NCBI GenBank assembly: GCA_009391535.1
Contig: VFHP01000024.1
Span: forward strand, 62,001 to 126,000
Length of the DNA stretch: 64,000 nt
Source: SAR202 cluster bacterium
GTDB taxonomy: Bacteria > Chloroflexota > Dehalococcoidia > Lucifugimonadales > UBA2985
Reading direction: 5' to 3'
A program made the position numbers and the translations under genes. The notes below the pieces were generated by a model. The model made no database searches. It worked only from the letters and a program-made list of their open reading frames with translations, and was not told the origin of the DNA. Shown in pieces: positions 62,636 to 64,000 of this stretch. The number at the start of each line of letters is the position of its first letter. Positions within the stretch are counted from its first letter, which is position 1.

Positions 62636-64000
62636 ATGGTTGAAAAAGAACGAATCGAAAAGTTACGAAGTTTATTGAAAAACCGTATTGTTGTGATAGA
62701 TGGAGCTATGGGCACGTCTATTCAAAACCTTGACTTGTCTGAAGATAATTTCGGTGGACAACAATACGAGGGGTGTAATGAATACCTCAATTTGATTAAC
62801 CCCGATTGCATAAAGGAAATACACCGCACCTATATAGAAGCTGGTGCTAATGTAATTGAGACAAACTCATTTGGTAGCACACCGCTTGTTCTTTCGGAAT
62901 ATGGATTAGGCGCGATGGCTTATGAAATAAGTGTATCAGCTTCTAAGTTGGCTAAGGAAACCGCAATGGAATATGAAACCGATGGAAAGATGATTTTTGT
63001 TGCCGGTTCAATTGGACCTACTACTAGGGCAATATCTGTGACTGGTGGTATCACTTGGGATGAGCTTTCAGAAAACTATTATGTACAGGCTAAGGGATTG
63101 ATAGATGGCGGATCCGATTTATTGCTTATCGAGACCTCTCAGGACACGTTGAATGTAAAAGCAGCATTAATAGCCATTGACAGACTGAGTGAGGAACTAG
63201 GTTATGAAATCCCTACAGCAGTTCAATGTACTATAGAAACAATGGGTACTACGTTGGGAGGTCAGGATATTGAAGCCTTTTATGTTTCTCTAGAGCATAG
63301 AAATTTGTTATGGATAGGGCTGAATTGTGCAACGGGTCCTGAATTCATGAGAGATCATGTACGTACTTTGGCAAGCATTTCAAAGTTTCCAGTTTCACTT
63401 GTTCCAAATGCTGGTTTGCCGGACGAAGATGGTAAATATAACGAAGATCCTGATTCATTGGCAGGTACGATTAAGGAATATTGCGAATATGGCTGGATAA
63501 ATCTAGTTGGCGGATGTTGTGGTACGGTATCGGATCATATTGGCAAACTGTCTTCTGCGGTAGAGACTCTGAATCCTAGGAAAATTACTGACCGACATGT
63601 TACTGCCATTGCTGGTTTGGAATCTTTTGTAATAGACGAGGACACTAGGCCGGTTATAGTGGGAGAGCGTACTAACGTACTTGGTAGTAGAAAATTCAAG
63701 CGGTTAGTTTCTGAAGGTAAGTGGGATGAGATGGCGGAAATTGGTAGGTCTCAAGTCCGTGGTGGTGCTCAAGTCTTGGATGTGTGCTTGCAAGATCCAG
63801 ACAGAGATGAGGTTTCCGATCTAAACGTATTTCTTGAGGCATTGACTAAGAAGGTTAAGGTTACAATAATGCTGGACACCACGGATTCCAAAGCGTTAGA
63901 AGAGGCTCTTAAACGTACACCAGGAAAATGTATCATAAACTCAATAAATTTGGAGGATGGTGAGGATAGATTTGATTCTGTGGTGCCTTTAGTAAAGAAA
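62636..64000 (+). CDS. metH: Methionine synthase, cobalamin-dependent (MetH), 5' part
   Basis: Transfers the methyl group from methyl-THF to homocysteine through cobalamin. 455 codons are visible from ATG 62636; the gene runs off the window. The homocysteine-binding domain has VVIDGAMGTSIQNLDL, IETNSFGSTPLVL and the zinc cysteines in GLNCATGPEF and VGGCCGTVSDH. The pterin-binding domain begins at RPVIVGERTNVLGSRKF, with GAQVLDVCLQDPDRDE. The cobalamin and reactivation domains would lie beyond the edge. A promoter is just upstream. Confidence 0.96.
   Translation, partial: MVEKERIEKLRSLLKNRIVVIDGAMGTSIQNLDLSEDNFGGQQYEGCNEYLNLINPDCIKEIHRTYIEAGANVIETNSFGSTPLVLSEYGLGAMAYEISVSASKLAKETAMEYETDGKMIFVAGSIGPTTRAISVTGGITWDELSENYYVQAKGLIDGGSDLLLIETSQDTLNVKAALIAIDRLSEELGYEIPTAVQCTIETMGTTLGGQDIEAFYVSLEHRNLLWIGLNCATGPEFMRDHVRTLASISKFPVSLVPNAGLPDEDGKYNEDPDSLAGTIKEYCEYGWINLVGGCCGTVSDHIGKLSSAVETLNPRKITDRHVTAIAGLESFVIDEDTRPVIVGERTNVLGSRKFKRLVSEGKWDEMAEIGRSQVRGGAQVLDVCLQDPDRDEVSDLNVFLEALTKKVKVTIMLDTTDSKALEEALKRTPGKCIINSINLEDGEDRFDSVVPLVKK

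Overview
The window looks like a chromosomal segment of a slow-growing, AT-rich bacterium of the phylum Chloroflexota. The likely placement is the marine SAR202 / Dehalococcoidia side of that phylum. This placement is inference from gene content: a dnaG-rpoD-dgt block, a type-2 PyrF, Rex, a MoaA/MoaC pair, a xanthine-dehydrogenase-family hydroxylase, several major-facilitator transporters and a DUF951 protein. No rRNA is present to confirm it. TTG start codons are strikingly common, even in core genes such as glmS, cmk, tyrA, rex and rpsU, and most of these have good Shine-Dalgarno (SD) sequences.

Layout. 1-10.8 kb is mostly minus-strand core biology: partial fabI, a small-multidrug-export-family protein, tRNA-Arg(UCU), rpoD, dnaG, dgt, a 42-residue candidate microprotein, glmS, plsC, cmk, a hidden 57-residue DUF951 gene and pyrF. 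10.9-20.7 kb is more accessory: a TauE/SafE permease, a D-2-hydroxyacid dehydrogenase, five tRNAs (Leu-GAG, Cys, Leu-UAA, Trp, Arg-CCU), two MFS transporters, a third MFS gene interrupted by an in-frame amber codon, orphan hypothetical proteins, a lipoprotein, a GNAT and a NUDIX protein. 20.8-29.1 kb is a minus-strand biosynthetic run: gmk, aroA, tyrA, an M50 protease, an MqnA/MqnD-family protein, surE, panC, panB, a DUF2520 reductase and a small membrane protein. Just upstream, on the same strand, lies what looks like a stand-alone structured small RNA with a consensus promoter and an intrinsic terminator.

29.5-34.3 kb (+) has class I FBPase, class I aldolase, the XTP/dITP pyrophosphatase, moaA, and a gene that joins RNase HI to MoaC in one reading frame. 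34.3-41.2 kb is a full F-type ATP synthase operon (atpI, B, E, F, H, A, G, D, C). It has a clear promoter, an epsilon subunit lacking its C-terminal half, and an extra 31-codon membrane microprotein gene with a strong SD between atpB and atpE. Rex, the NADH-responsive repressor, converges on the end of this operon across a perfect 20-bp palindrome.

41.9-53.4 kb holds argS, rpsU, a YqeY-like gene, purQ, purL, a large unknown membrane protein, two metallo-beta-lactamase-fold hydrolases, an exported SlyD-like prolyl isomerase and a NYN-LOTUS protein. 53.4-57.5 kb holds a degenerate GIY-YIG-like protein and a three-gene molybdenum hydroxylase operon containing a very stable intercistronic hairpin. 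57.6-64 kb holds an M1 aminopeptidase, an alpha/beta hydrolase, a fourth MFS transporter and the 5' part of metH behind its own promoter.

The best candidates for undescribed biology are the ATP-synthase microprotein, the RNase HI-MoaC fusion, the small RNA beside the pantothenate operon, and the amber-interrupted transporter. I saw no CRISPR array, prophage or insertion sequence.
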